From Myxococcota bacterium (lineage in GTDB: Bacteria; Myxococcota_A; UBA796; UBA9615; JAKLKC01), in contig JAKLKC010000031.1 in NCBI GenBank assembly GCA_023150875.1, positions 1-64,000 of the forward strand: a stretch of 64,000 nt of DNA. Direction: 5' to 3'. The position numbers and the translations under genes were made by a program. Positions 1-8,719 of this stretch are shown piece after piece; the first letter of the stretch is position 1; the number at the start of each line of letters is the position of its first letter. The notes under the pieces are model-generated. The model worked only from the letters and a program-made list of their open reading frames with translations, made no database searches and was not told the origin of the DNA.

Positions 1-104
1 GCACGGGCACGAAGCACGGGCACCAGGCACGTGCACGAAGCACGGGCACGAAGCACGGGCACGAAGCACGGGCACGAAGCACGGGCACGAAGCACGAGAC
101 GCGG
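1..104. repeat. 13-bp tandem repeat array
   Basis: Seven consecutive copies of a 13-base unit, GCACGGGCACGAA, occupy positions 1-91. Copies two and three carry one or two substitutions, and a decaying eighth copy runs to about 104 before grading into GC-only DNA. The array is probably longer, because it begins at the window edge. The unit does not divide by three, so it does not encode an in-frame peptide repeat. The CACGAA core recurs as CACGCGAAA-like blocks near 1450-1500, which suggests related intergenic repeat stock. Confidence 0.9.
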
Positions 105-226
105 GCGCGAGGCGCGGGCGCGGGCAGGGGCGCGGGCGGGCGGGGCGGCGCTCTGGTAAGGTGCGGCGGGCCCGGTCCGCGGGTCGGGGGCGCCCCCCCG
201 GCCTTCGCCGGGACCGGACGCGACCG

Positions 227-1237
227 ATGCCCGAGCCCGGAACAGCCCTCCCCTCCCCTGCCGCTCCGCGCGCCACCGTGCTGGTGGCGGTGTGGAACGG
301 CGCGGCGGCCCTCCCCCGGACGCTGGACTCCGTCGGCCGCCAGACCCTCGGGGACCTGGAGTGCCTGGTGGTGGACGACGGCTCCACGGACGAGACCCCG
401 TCGGTCCTGGCCGCGATCGCCCGGCGCGATCCCCGCTTCCGGGTCATCCGCAACCCCCGGAACGTCGGGCTCACCCGCTCCCTGGCCCGGGGGCTGGACG
501 AGGCCCGGGCGCCGGTGGTGGCCCGCCTGGACTGCGGCGACGCGGCCCACCCGGGCCGCCTGGAGCGGCAGGTGGCGCTCCTGGCGCACCGACCCGACGT
601 GGTCCTGGTCTCCAGCCGGGTGCGGATCGTGGACGGCGCGGGGGAACCCGTGTGCGCGGGCCTCGCCGAGCCGGGCGACGTCCGGGCGGCCCGGCTCCTG
701 GCAGGCAACCCCTTCGTCCACAGCGCGGTGGCCTTCCGCACCGACGCGGTGCGAGCCCTCTCGGGCTACGACCCCCGCTTCCGCTACGCCCAGGACTACG
801 AGCTCTGGACCCGCCTGCTGCTCCGGGGCCCGGGCCACGTGCTGGACGAGGCCCTGGTGGACTGGACCCTGGACCCCGGCGGCCTGACGGTGAAGAAGCG
901 CGCCCTCCAGAAGCGCTATCGCGAGATCGCCCGCGACGCCCTCCGCGCCCGCCTCGGCGGCATGCCCGAGGACCGGGTGGAGGCCCAGGTGGCCGACGCC
1001 CTGGCGTCGGTGTCCGCGCCCCCCTCCCCGCCCCCTCCGGCGAGGCCCGCCCCCTACGACTTCCTGTGCGCCAAGGCCGCCCTGGCCAACGGCGACCTCC
1101 CCGCCTGCCGGGCCCGGGCGCTGCGCTCCCTGACCCACCACCGCCACGCCCCCTCGGCGGCCCTCTGGGCCCTCACCTTCGCCCCCACCCGTCTCCGGGA
1201 GGGCATCACCTCCCTGGCCACCCGCGCCCGGGGCTGA
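227..1237 (+). CDS. GT2 family glycosyltransferase
   Basis: This 336-residue protein is a family 2 (GT-A fold) glycosyltransferase, expected to move a sugar from a nucleotide-sugar to a growing glycan at the cytoplasmic face. The N-terminal 110 residues carry the family order: a VLVAVWNGAAAL start strand, the nucleotide-binding VVDDGSTDE motif, the NVGLTRSLARGL segment and ARLDCGD where the DxD-type metal site usually sits (Cys-Gly-Asp is atypical). A conserved YDPRFRYAQDYELWTRL acceptor-side motif follows. The last 80 residues look like a helical tail. I chose ATG 227; an upstream GTG at 161 would add a low-complexity Arg/Gly leader. It converges with the radical SAM genes to its right and may act in the same glycan pathway, an inference from position only. 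Confidence 0.85.
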   Translation: MPEPGTALPSPAAPRATVLVAVWNGAAALPRTLDSVGRQTLGDLECLVVDDGSTDETPSVLAAIARRDPRFRVIRNPRNVGLTRSLARGLDEARAPVVARLDCGDAAHPGRLERQVALLAHRPDVVLVSSRVRIVDGAGEPVCAGLAEPGDVRAARLLAGNPFVHSAVAFRTDAVRALSGYDPRFRYAQDYELWTRLLLRGPGHVLDEALVDWTLDPGGLTVKKRALQKRYREIARDALRARLGGMPEDRVEAQVADALASVSAPPSPPPPARPAPYDFLCAKAALANGDLPACRARALRSLTHHRHAPSAALWALTFAPTRLREGITSLATRARG

Positions 1238-1260
1238 GCACCGCCCCTCCCCCGCCCGCC

Positions 1261-1500
1261 CGGGGCGAACTTCTGCTGCCTATCCGTCTGCCGCCCGAAG
1301 CTCCAAGTTTCCCCGCCCTTCCCTTTGTGTTCTCTGTGGGCCCCGGACGGGCCGCTCCGTGCCTCTGTGGGCGAGCCCAGGACGGCGAGCCATTGCGACC
1401 GCTGGCAGTCATCACGAACCGCCCCGGGTGGCATCCGGATAGGCATGGAACTACGAAACACGCGAAAGGCGCGAAACAAGACCTATCGCGTATTTCGCGT
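1261..1500. repeat. CTCTGTG / CACGAAA-type intergenic repeats between convergent genes
   Basis: The gap between the glycosyltransferase and the leftward radical SAM gene holds two short-period repeat blocks. Around 1321-1380 there are TTTGTGTTCTCTGTGG and CGTGCCTCTGTGGG. Around 1446-1505 there are CTACGAAACACGCGAAAGGC and, in inverted orientation, TTTCGCGTGTAG, which could fold into an imperfect stem between the convergent genes. Base composition is clearly less GC-rich than the neighbours. Similar CACGAAA and CTCTGTG strings are common intergenic repeats in many bacteria; their function here is unknown, possibly transcription termination. Confidence 0.55.
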
Positions 1501-1510
1501 GTAGCATCGT

Positions 1511-2539
1511 TCACACGTGCTCGAAGTTGCAGTTCAGCATGTTGCACGTCCTCGGGCAGTGGTACGCCTCCCAGCGGCGGCGCTGGGACTTGAGGCTGTT
1601 CCACATCCAGGGGAGGGGGGCGTCGCGGACGTGGCCGACGGGGGGGAGCCAGAAGCACAGGAGGAAGTTGCCGTAGGGGTCCAGGGAGATGTCGGAGTGG
1701 CCGGCGTTGCAGGGGAGGCCATTGGACTCGCCGGGGCTCCGGAAGTAGCGCTTCATCTCCTGGAGCTGTCCGACGCTGTTGCAGATGGGGCCGTCCTGCT
1801 CCTTGATGCGGGTGAACCAGTCCATCGACTCGTCCAGGAGGGGCCAGTCACGCTCGGTGGGGAACCAGGGGGAGCGGAGGTACCAGTGGGGGTCGTAGTC
1901 GCGGCCGAAGGTGGAGAAGAGGGGCTGGAGGACGAGCTGGTAACCGTGGCGGACGCAGAAGTCGAACTGGCGGCGCAGCTCGGGGAGGCTGCCGCGGTGG
2001 ACGATGTTCGCCACGATGATCCGCGGGCTGGGGAGGGCTCGGAAGTGCTCCAGGGTCCGCATCACCTTGGCGAAGGTGCCCTGCTGGCCCCGGATGGCGT
2101 CGTGGGTCTCCGCCGTCGCCCCGTCCAGGGACACGTACAGGACCTTCAGACCCGCGGCGTGGACCTCCCGGGCCCGGGCCTCGTTGAACAGGGTGCCGTT
2201 GGTGTTGCTGGTCACCTCGAAGCCCAGCCCCGTCGCGTGGGCGATGAGCTCCGGCAGGTCCTTGCGCAGGAAGGGCTCCCCCCCCGCGAAGTTGAGGCCC
2301 ACCGCCCCCGCCCAGTGGGCCGCCTGGTCGAAGACCGACCGCCACTCGTGGGTCGTCAGCTCCTTGCCCGGCGCGATCTTCCAGATGTCGCACATGTTGC
2401 AGGGAAGACAGCACCGGTCCGTGATCGACACGTGGATCTGCTTCGGCGGCGCCTCGGCGGGCTTCAGCTTGAGCAGGTCCCGCAGGGACGCGGCGGCGGC
2501 GAGGCGGGGGGGGGCGTCCAGCAGGGGCAGGGAGACCAT
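1511..2539 (-). CDS. Radical SAM/SPASM protein A
   Basis: A 342-residue radical SAM protein. The signature CxxxCxxC that binds the SAM-cleaving 4Fe-4S cluster is at C43, C47 and C50 in ITDRCCLPCNMCDIW, followed by NFAGGEPFLR (the GGEP motif) and a TNTNGTLF strand. The C-terminal third has the Cys spacing of a SPASM or twitch domain (LPCNAGHSD, FLLCFW, then HCPRTCNMLNCNFEHV at the end), so one or two auxiliary clusters are likely. The ATG overlaps the stop of the preceding gene by one base (TGATG), which points to translational coupling. It is the last gene of the leftward radical SAM operon. The substrate cannot be told; anaerobic-maturase-type or sugar/peptide-modifying roles are both possible. 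Confidence 0.9.
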   Translation of the reverse strand: MVSLPLLDAPPRLAAAASLRDLLKLKPAEAPPKQIHVSITDRCCLPCNMCDIWKIAPGKELTTHEWRSVFDQAAHWAGAVGLNFAGGEPFLRKDLPELIAHATGLGFEVTSNTNGTLFNEARAREVHAAGLKVLYVSLDGATAETHDAIRGQQGTFAKVMRTLEHFRALPSPRIIVANIVHRGSLPELRRQFDFCVRHGYQLVLQPLFSTFGRDYDPHWYLRSPWFPTERDWPLLDESMDWFTRIKEQDGPICNSVGQLQEMKRYFRSPGESNGLPCNAGHSDISLDPYGNFLLCFWLPPVGHVRDAPLPWMWNSLKSQRRRWEAYHCPRTCNMLNCNFEHV

Positions 2540-3774
2540 CAGGCGTGGACCTCCGCCCTGGCCGGAGCCCGCGCCGGGTAGGCGACGGGGTCGTCCGGGT
2601 GGGGGCTCGCCCCTTCGGCGACGTAGGGGCGGGGCAGCTCCACCAGCGGCGCGTCCAGCCCCAGGGCCGCCTGGGCTCGGGCCACCTCGGCGGGGACGAT
2701 CCCCGTGTAGTTCACCGACCGGGGGATGAAGCAGGTCTGGCAGTAGGGCAGCTCCGAGTAGTCCCCCCTCGCCACCTGCTGCCGGCGGCGGGCCAGGAGG
2801 GGGCTCCGGGTCCAGATCTCGCTGAAGCTGCGCCTCTTCAGGTCCCCCACCACCAGGTGATACGTGTTGTCCCTGGTGCACACCGTCACCCGGCCATCGC
2901 TGCTGACGGTGGGGCTCTTCCAGAAGCCCGAGCAGGTGGCGAGGTTCGTGCGACCCACCCCCACCTTCACCTTCTCCTCGACCCCGGGCGTCACCACCGG
3001 CGCCAGCCCCATGCGGCCCATCAGGGCGTCGTAGACCGCGTTCTGGCGGTCCTGCTCCTCGGGCGTCGGGCAGTCGAGCTGCTTCAGGAAGACGTGCTCG
3101 TGCTCGTCCCAGTGGGGGACGTGGTAGCCCGTGGCGCGCCACTTCAAGCCGGCACGGTCGAACTCCTCGCCCCAGAAGCGGGTGAACTCCTCGGCCTCCC
3201 CCGCGTTGGTGTCGCTGACGATGAACTGGAACACCAGCTTGGGGTTCCGGGCCCGGAGCTCGCCCTTGAGACGTACCATCCGGCGGGCGTTCTTGTGACT
3301 CCGGTCGAAGCCGTCCACCCCCTTGATGGCCACGTAGGTCTCCCGGCGGATGGCGTCCATCGTCATGTGCCACACCTGGGGCACCGGGTGGTCGTTGAGG
3401 GCGACGCGGCAGATCCGCTCCGTCAGGGGGAAGCAGTTGGTGTGGACCTCGACCTTCGAGAAGACCGCCCCGTCCCGGTTGTAGCTCAGGACGTCCCCGT
3501 AGATCTCCGCGAACTCCGGGTTCGCCAGGGGCTCCCCCAGCCAGAACATCACCAGGTTGTCGAAGTGGAGCCCCGTGGACCGCAGGTCCCGCATCAGCTC
3601 CCGCACCATCCCCCGGTCCATGTGCACGTAGTCCAGGTAGTGGGGGTGCCCCAGCTCCGCCTCCGCCACGGCGCAGTGGCGACACTTCAGGGGGCACTTG
3701 TTGGAGAGCTCCAGCACCAGGTAGCTCCCCGGGAGGTTCATCCCCGCCACGTCCAGGGCGCGGCCCCCACTCAC
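2539..3774 (-). CDS. Radical SAM/SPASM protein B
   Basis: A 411-residue radical SAM protein with LELSNKCPLKCRHC giving C27, C31 and C34. The next segment reads MFWLGEPLANP in place of a GGEP motif, the WLGEP variant also found in the split gene at 7949. The C-terminal SPASM-like region contains TCSGFWKSPTVSSDGRVTVC and YCQTCFIPRS. I chose GTG 3774 because it overlaps the stop of the upstream gene as GTGA; ATG 3741 is an alternative but has poor ribosome-binding context. The downstream radical SAM gene starts within its stop codon. Its closest relative in the window is the 7949/8719 pair, which matches it in both halves, so the two probably act on related substrates. Confidence 0.87.
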   Translation of the reverse strand: MSGGRALDVAGMNLPGSYLVLELSNKCPLKCRHCAVAEAELGHPHYLDYVHMDRGMVRELMRDLRSTGLHFDNLVMFWLGEPLANPEFAEIYGDVLSYNRDGAVFSKVEVHTNCFPLTERICRVALNDHPVPQVWHMTMDAIRRETYVAIKGVDGFDRSHKNARRMVRLKGELRARNPKLVFQFIVSDTNAGEAEEFTRFWGEEFDRAGLKWRATGYHVPHWDEHEHVFLKQLDCPTPEEQDRQNAVYDALMGRMGLAPVVTPGVEEKVKVGVGRTNLATCSGFWKSPTVSSDGRVTVCTRDNTYHLVVGDLKRRSFSEIWTRSPLLARRRQQVARGDYSELPYCQTCFIPRSVNYTGIVPAEVARAQAALGLDAPLVELPRPYVAEGASPHPDDPVAYPARAPARAEVHA

Positions 3775-6470
3775 CCGGCCGCCCTCCGGGCCGCCCGCCG
3801 CCCGCCCCGGCTTCGGCCGCCCCTCCTCTCGTCCTTGCGGGCGCCGCGAGGTCCCGCGCCCGCCGCCTCCGGGACCGGGGGGGCCAGGACCTCGGGATCC
3901 CCGGGGAGCGGCTCGCCGCCGTCGTTCCACAGCACCGGCTCCGCTGCGGGCAGGGTGACGCCCCGCCGCCTGGCCTCCCTCGACTCGCGCCCCGGCGCCT
4001 TCACCACCGCCCGCTCCACGTCCATCGGGCGCTCCGCGGGCTTGATCCAGAAGGGGAGGCCCGTCGCCTGTTGGAACTCGTACAGGGAGTGGTTGAAACA
4101 CTGGTCCAGGCAGCCGTCCCGGTGGATCGCCTCCCGCATCCGCTGGGCCTCGGGGGAGTAGAACAACACGTCCAGGGGCGTGTCGAAGACCGACCCCACC
4201 TGGAGGTCCTTCTGGTCCCACACGCAGCAGGGGACCATCCGCCCCTCGTGGTTCACCGCGAGCTGCTCCACGAGGCCCAGGCAGCGGTAGTGCTCCCGCC
4301 GCCCCCCCATGTACTCGATGCCGTGCTCGTAGTAGTCCAGGCGCTCCCTCACCGTGGGCTCGTGCTGGGCGATGCGGCGCACCGTCTCGCGGTAGGTCTC
4401 CACCTGGCCGGGCTCGGTGACGTAGAGGTGGGGGTAGCCGTTCACCGGCCAGAAGTCGAAGCCGATCCCCCGGTCCTTGGCGTATCGATACACCGCCCAC
4501 AGGTCCTGGACGTTCTGGTTCGTCACCACGAAGTACACGTTGAGCCAGATCCGCGTCTCGCGCTGGAGCCTCTCGATGGCCCTCGCGACGGCGTCGAAGG
4601 TCCCGGGCCGCCCCCGCAGCCGGTCGTGCAGGGCCCCCATCCCGTCGATGGAGATCGACAAGGAGTCCACCCCCGAGCGCTTCAGCCGGTCGAACTGGTC
4701 CTCGATCAGCGTGCCGTTGGTGGTGACGTTGACCCCGAGGCCGAGGTTCCGGGCCCTCTCGATGAGGTCGAAGGCGCCCGGGTGGACGAAGGGCTCGCCG
4801 CCGGTGACCACCAGCGTCTTCACCCCCGCCGCCGGGGCCCGGTCCACCACCTTGCACGCCTGCTCGTAGGGCATCAGGTCCTGGTGGTGCCAGAGGTCGC
4901 AGAAGTCGCACTTGAGGTTGCAGCGCTTGTTGAGCAGGAGGATCAGCGTCCGGGGCTTCGTCCACGCGGGCTTCGACGGCAGGTGGGCGACGATTTCGCT
5001 CTCCCCCAGGGCGTGCACCGGCTCCCCCGCCGCGTCGAAGCCGTGCCGGAACCCCTGGCCGCCTGCGGTCGCGCCCAGGACCGGCAGGCCCCGGCGCGAG
5101 GCCTGGCGGGCCCGCCGGGCCCTCTCCCTCTCCATCTGGGCCCGGGCCTCGGCCACCTCCTCCTCCAGGGTGGGCCGACGGACGTCCTCCAGCCCGGCGG
5201 CGACCTCCTGGTTGAAGTCCCCTCCCCGCCCTCGTCCCTCGAAGAGGGCGACGTAGCGGCGGCCGATGTCGTCCCAGTCGAAGCCCTCGACGAAGCGGCG
5301 CGCCATGCGGCCCATCCCCCGGGCCAGGGCCGGCTCCCGGAGCAGCCGCGTCACCCGGTCGGCGAAGGCGTCCCAGTCGTCGTCGGGCGTCAGCATCAGC
5401 TCGTGCCCGTCCCGCACCGGGATCCCCTCGGCCCCCTTGCGGGTCGACACCACCGCCCGGGCGCCGGCGAAGTACTCCAGGATCTTCATCCGCGTGCCCC
5501 CACCGGAGCGCAGGGGCACCACGCACACGTCGGCGGCGGCGACGTGGCTGGCCAGGTCGTCCACGACGCCGGTGTAGGTGAGGCGGGGGTGGGTGTAGTA
5601 GTCCGGGGGGTTCATGCCCGACACCAGGGCGTGGCAGCGCACGCCGCCCGCCTCCAGCCGCGGCAGGACCTCCTCCACCAGCACCTTGCAGGCAATCGTG
5701 TTGGGCCAGTAGTGGAGGGTGCCGTGGAAGTAGAGCAGCGGCACGTCCCCCGGCAGGCCGTAGCGCTCCCGGATCCCCGCCCCCGTCCGCGCCTCGAAGG
5801 TGGACAGGTCCACCCCGTGGGGGATCACGGTGATCCGCCCGGCGTCCACTCCGTCCGCCACCATCCGGTCCCGGTCGTCCCGGGACACCGCCACCACGTC
5901 GTCGCACCAGTCCAGGAGGGACAGCTCCACCTCCCGGAGCCGGCCCAGCACCTCCCGGGGCAGGCCGGTCATCTCGGCGAGGCGGAGGTGCTCGACGTTG
6001 TGCTGCACGATGCACGAACGGCCACCGTTGACCGCCGCCGCCACCACGCAGGGCATCCCGAAGCCCGGGAACTCGGCCTGGTACACCGTGATCCCGTGCC
6101 GCCGCCCCACGAAGGCGGTGCGGAGCCAGAAGTCGGGGTCGAAGACGGGCTGGTAAAGCAGGTGCTCGTCCGGCGGGTAGCCGACGGCGTGCAGCACCCG
6201 CTCCACGGTCCGCCAGTAGTCGGGCACCCCGAGGCGGCGCAGCCAGGGCAGGAGCCGGGGGGGCACCCGCGTCGCGGCGACGAGGCGCGGGGGGTAGGCC
6301 AGCTCCTCCTTCTCGCCCCCCGAGAACCGGTAGTACCGCAGGCGGTCCGCGGTCACCACGTAGGTCTCGGCCCCCGCCCGGGAGAGCGACTCGGCGGTCC
6401 GCACGATCTTCACCGCGGCGCCGTGGACGGCGGGGTACAGATCGGGGCGGGTGACGATGCAGACCTTCAC
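3771..6470 (-). CDS. GT4 glycosyltransferase fused to radical SAM domain
   Basis: An 899-residue fusion. Residues 1 to about 400 are a GT-B fold family 4 glycosyltransferase: MKVCIVTRPDLYP start, IPHGVDLSTF, and the donor-site run GTRMKILEYFAGARAVVST ending in KGAEGIPV. A charged linker (about 430-490) leads to a radical SAM domain with C517, C521 and C524 in NKRCNLKCDFCDLW, then VVTGGEPFVHPG and NVTTNGTLI. Later cysteines (YRCLGLVEQL, MVPCCVWD, CLDQCFNHS) resemble a SPASM region. The tail is Arg/Gly/Pro-rich and probably disordered. GTG 6470 fits the conserved first strand and lies about 135 bases below the predicted transcription start. It is first in a three-gene operon. A single polypeptide that both transfers a sugar and performs radical chemistry is unusual and suggests sequential steps on one glycan. 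Confidence 0.88.
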   Translation of the reverse strand: MKVCIVTRPDLYPAVHGAAVKIVRTAESLSRAGAETYVVTADRLRYYRFSGGEKEELAYPPRLVAATRVPPRLLPWLRRLGVPDYWRTVERVLHAVGYPPDEHLLYQPVFDPDFWLRTAFVGRRHGITVYQAEFPGFGMPCVVAAAVNGGRSCIVQHNVEHLRLAEMTGLPREVLGRLREVELSLLDWCDDVVAVSRDDRDRMVADGVDAGRITVIPHGVDLSTFEARTGAGIRERYGLPGDVPLLYFHGTLHYWPNTIACKVLVEEVLPRLEAGGVRCHALVSGMNPPDYYTHPRLTYTGVVDDLASHVAAADVCVVPLRSGGGTRMKILEYFAGARAVVSTRKGAEGIPVRDGHELMLTPDDDWDAFADRVTRLLREPALARGMGRMARRFVEGFDWDDIGRRYVALFEGRGRGGDFNQEVAAGLEDVRRPTLEEEVAEARAQMERERARRARQASRRGLPVLGATAGGQGFRHGFDAAGEPVHALGESEIVAHLPSKPAWTKPRTLILLLNKRCNLKCDFCDLWHHQDLMPYEQACKVVDRAPAAGVKTLVVTGGEPFVHPGAFDLIERARNLGLGVNVTTNGTLIEDQFDRLKRSGVDSLSISIDGMGALHDRLRGRPGTFDAVARAIERLQRETRIWLNVYFVVTNQNVQDLWAVYRYAKDRGIGFDFWPVNGYPHLYVTEPGQVETYRETVRRIAQHEPTVRERLDYYEHGIEYMGGRREHYRCLGLVEQLAVNHEGRMVPCCVWDQKDLQVGSVFDTPLDVLFYSPEAQRMREAIHRDGCLDQCFNHSLYEFQQATGLPFWIKPAERPMDVERAVVKAPGRESREARRRGVTLPAAEPVLWNDGGEPLPGDPEVLAPPVPEAAGAGPRGARKDERRGGRSRGGRRAARRAAG

Positions 6471-6781
6471 GCCTCGGACTCCGGAGCGGGGGCGGGCGCG
6501 GGTCCCCGGGCCCCGGAGAGAGAGGGGGCGGGGAGAGGGGGCGGAGGGAGGGCGCCCGGCGCTGCCCGAACCCCGGGGGGCGGGTGACGGGAGCGGCCCC
6601 CGACCGTCTCGTGTATAGCTGGCGCCTTCCCGGAGTGTCAACGAGAGCGGGGCCCGGCCACGGAGCGGGGGGAGTCTCCCCGCCGCGCGACCCGGGAAGG
6701 GACCGGAGCGCGGGGGGAGGCGTGTTGCGGGCCCCCCGGGCGTGTGCTACCGTGCCGTGGCCCGGCTGGTGGAATTCCTGA
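6471..6781. other. Divergent intergenic promoter region
   Basis: This 311-base gap separates the leftward and rightward radical SAM operons. It holds the leftward promoter at 6612-6641 and its transcribed leader, which is dominated by C/G runs. A weaker rightward candidate has TTGCGG at 6725-6730, a 17-base spacer and TACCGT at 6748-6753. A 65-codon rightward open frame covers part of the gap but overlaps the promoter and shows no coding character. I see no small precursor peptide here. Confidence 0.6.
6612..6641 (-). promoter_or_regulatory. Sigma-70-type promoter of the leftward radical SAM operon
   Basis: On the minus strand TTGACA (6641-6636) is followed after 18 bases by TATACA (6617-6612). 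This is one of the best vegetative promoter matches in the window. It would start transcription near 6605 and give a leader of about 135 bases before GTG 6470. Confidence 0.75.
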
Positions 6782-7942
6782 GTGATTCGGGCGATCTTGC
6801 GGCTCGGACCCCACGGTCCCGACCGCCGGGAGCGGGCCTTGGTGGCGGAGACTCCGGCGCTGCCGGTGCTGAGCGAGGGCGAGGAGATCGCCGCGCGGAT
6901 CCGCGGGTGGGACCGGGGGGAGACCCGGGGGCCCTACACCCTCGAGATCTACCCCACCATGACCTGCAACATCGACTGCGTGTTCTGCGACACCACGTAC
7001 CGCAAGGGCAAGCAGTCCGGCGAGCTGAACCTCGGCCAGTACCTGGAGGTGATCGAGGACGCCGCACGGATGGGGGTGCGACGGGTCTTCATCCTGGGGG
7101 GCGGCGAGCCCCTGGCGGCCCGGGGGGTGACCCCCGCTGTGATGAAGAGGATCAAGGACCTGGGCATGGAGGGGGTGCTGGGCACCAACGGCACCCTCTT
7201 CACCGAGGAGCTGATCCAGCAGTGCCTCGACACCGGCTGGGACGAGCTGCACTTCAGCCTCGACGCGCCCGACGCCCGGGTCAACGACTACCTCCGGGGG
7301 CGGCGGGGCAACTTCCGGCAGGTGGTCCGCCTGATGTGCCGCTTCCACGGGCTCAAGCGCGAGCGGGGCCTGGCGTCGCCCCGCATGCTGATCCACACGG
7401 TGGTCACCAACAAGAACTTCCGCCTCCTCCCCCGCATGGTGGAGCAGGCGTGGGCCGTCGGCTGCTTCCGGGTCAACTTCGACTACATCATCGCCTACCG
7501 CCCGGAACAGAGCGCCCTGAACCTCGACGACGACGAGAGGGTGGAGATCCGGGAGTACGCCCTCCGGGGCATCGAGGTCGCGAAGCGCCTCGGGATCGAG
7601 ACGACCCTGGAGCAGTTCCTCGACGTCCGCACCATGGAGCGGGGGCGGATGGCGTTCGAGAGGGTGGGCCCGGACGACGTCGCCCACGCCCCCTGCCTCA
7701 ACCCCTGGTACTACCTTGTGGTGCACCCCACGGGGCGGGTCAGCCCCTGCTGCGTGATCGCCGGCCCGGGCGAGGACGTGCGGGAGGCGGGCCTGGCGGC
7801 GACCTGGGAGAGGGGGAAGTACTTCACGGACCTGAGGGGTAGCATGAGGAAGAAGGTGATGACCGACCTCTGCCGCAACTGCAGCCAGCACATCATCGCG
7901 CGCAACGACTACATCCGCGAGCACCTGCGCGGGCCGGCCTGA
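6782..7942 (+). CDS. Radical SAM/SPASM protein D
   Basis: A 386-residue radical SAM protein. The cluster-binding triad is C62, C66 and C69 in YPTMTCNIDCVFCDTTY, then FILGGGEPLAARG and GTNGTLFTEE. The C-terminal part contains APCLNPWYYLVVHPTG, SPCCVIAG and LCRNCSQHI, the usual arrangement for auxiliary-cluster cysteines. I took GTG 6782; GTG 6842 is an alternative start that would remove 20 unconserved residues. It is first in the rightward operon, six bases before the next radical SAM gene, and is transcribed divergently from the GT4-radical SAM fusion. Substrate unknown. Confidence 0.88.
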   Translation: MIRAILRLGPHGPDRRERALVAETPALPVLSEGEEIAARIRGWDRGETRGPYTLEIYPTMTCNIDCVFCDTTYRKGKQSGELNLGQYLEVIEDAARMGVRRVFILGGGEPLAARGVTPAVMKRIKDLGMEGVLGTNGTLFTEELIQQCLDTGWDELHFSLDAPDARVNDYLRGRRGNFRQVVRLMCRFHGLKRERGLASPRMLIHTVVTNKNFRLLPRMVEQAWAVGCFRVNFDYIIAYRPEQSALNLDDDERVEIREYALRGIEVAKRLGIETTLEQFLDVRTMERGRMAFERVGPDDVAHAPCLNPWYYLVVHPTGRVSPCCVIAGPGEDVREAGLAATWERGKYFTDLRGSMRKKVMTDLCRNCSQHIIARNDYIREHLRGPA

Positions 7943-7948
7943 CCATCC

Positions 7949-8719
7949 ATGGCGCTCAACGTCAACCTCGAGCTCACCGACCTCTGCAACATCAAGTGCC
8001 GCATGTGCGGCCAGGCGTACACGAACAAGGTCCACTCGAACCCCGAGTCCTTCATGAAGTGGGACGTGTGGGTCGCCCTGCTGGACGGGCTGCGGGACTA
8101 CGGCGAGGAGATCCACCTCTGCCCCCACTGGCTCGGGGAGCCCACCCTCCACCCCCGCTTCGACGAGTTCGTCCGCTACGCTTTCGAGCGCAACGCCGGC
8201 AACCGCCTCTTCCGCCACTTCAAGCTGCACACCAACGGGGTGCTCCTGGACGACCGGCGGATCGACACCCTGCTGGACTGCGCGAACCGGCCCGACGCGG
8301 CGCCGGACACCTTCCGCTTCCTGCACTTCTCCGTCGACGCCTTCACCCCCGCGGTCTACCGGCAGGTCAAGAGGTTCGACCACGGGGCGAGGGTCTTCCG
8401 CAACCTCGGCCGCTTCGTCGAGAGGCGCGTGGAGCGCGGGCTCCGCTACCCCTACGTGACCATCGCCTTCATCGTGATGCCGGAGAACGCCCACGAGGCC
8501 GGGTGGTTCCTGGAGTACTGGAGGTCGCGGTTCGACCGCCTGGGCATCGAGCTGGCCCTGTCCTACGACTGGCCCCAGGAGGTGGTGGACACCCTCTACT
8601 TCCGGCGCCTCCACCAGGCGGACCAGGCCACCGCGGACCGCCTGCACCGGGAAGTGCTGGAACGGCTGAGGATCCTGGCCCCCGGCGAGCGGGGCGCCTT
8701 CATCTCGGAGTCCTTCTGA
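7949..8719 (+). CDS. Radical SAM core protein E (SPASM domain encoded separately)
   Basis: A 256-residue radical SAM barrel with C13, C17 and C20 in LTDLCNIKCRMCGQAY, then CPHWLGEPTLHP in the GGEP position and KLHTNGVLL. It resembles protein B (2539-3774) along its length, including the WLGEP variant, but stops where B continues into its Cys-rich C-terminal domain. The stop codon overlaps the start of the next open frame (TGATG), and that frame encodes the missing domain. Either the enzyme has been naturally divided into two coupled chains, or a frameshift has split one gene. The spacing of six bases from the preceding gene fits an operon. Confidence 0.85.
   Translation: MALNVNLELTDLCNIKCRMCGQAYTNKVHSNPESFMKWDVWVALLDGLRDYGEEIHLCPHWLGEPTLHPRFDEFVRYAFERNAGNRLFRHFKLHTNGVLLDDRRIDTLLDCANRPDAAPDTFRFLHFSVDAFTPAVYRQVKRFDHGARVFRNLGRFVERRVERGLRYPYVTIAFIVMPENAHEAGWFLEYWRSRFDRLGIELALSYDWPQEVVDTLYFRRLHQADQATADRLHREVLERLRILAPGERGAFISESF

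Noticed and set aside
1-104. Possible CRISPR array
   Set aside because: The 13-base units are directly adjacent with no spacers and no cas genes nearby.
1261-1500. A small RNA gene in the convergent gap
   Set aside because: The structure is explained by short-period repeats and a weak inverted repeat; there is no promoter or terminator pair.
6584-6781. 65-codon open frame as a peptide precursor for the radical SAM enzymes
   Set aside because: It overlaps the leftward promoter, has no ribosome site or leader/core pattern, and no Cys-rich or repeated core.
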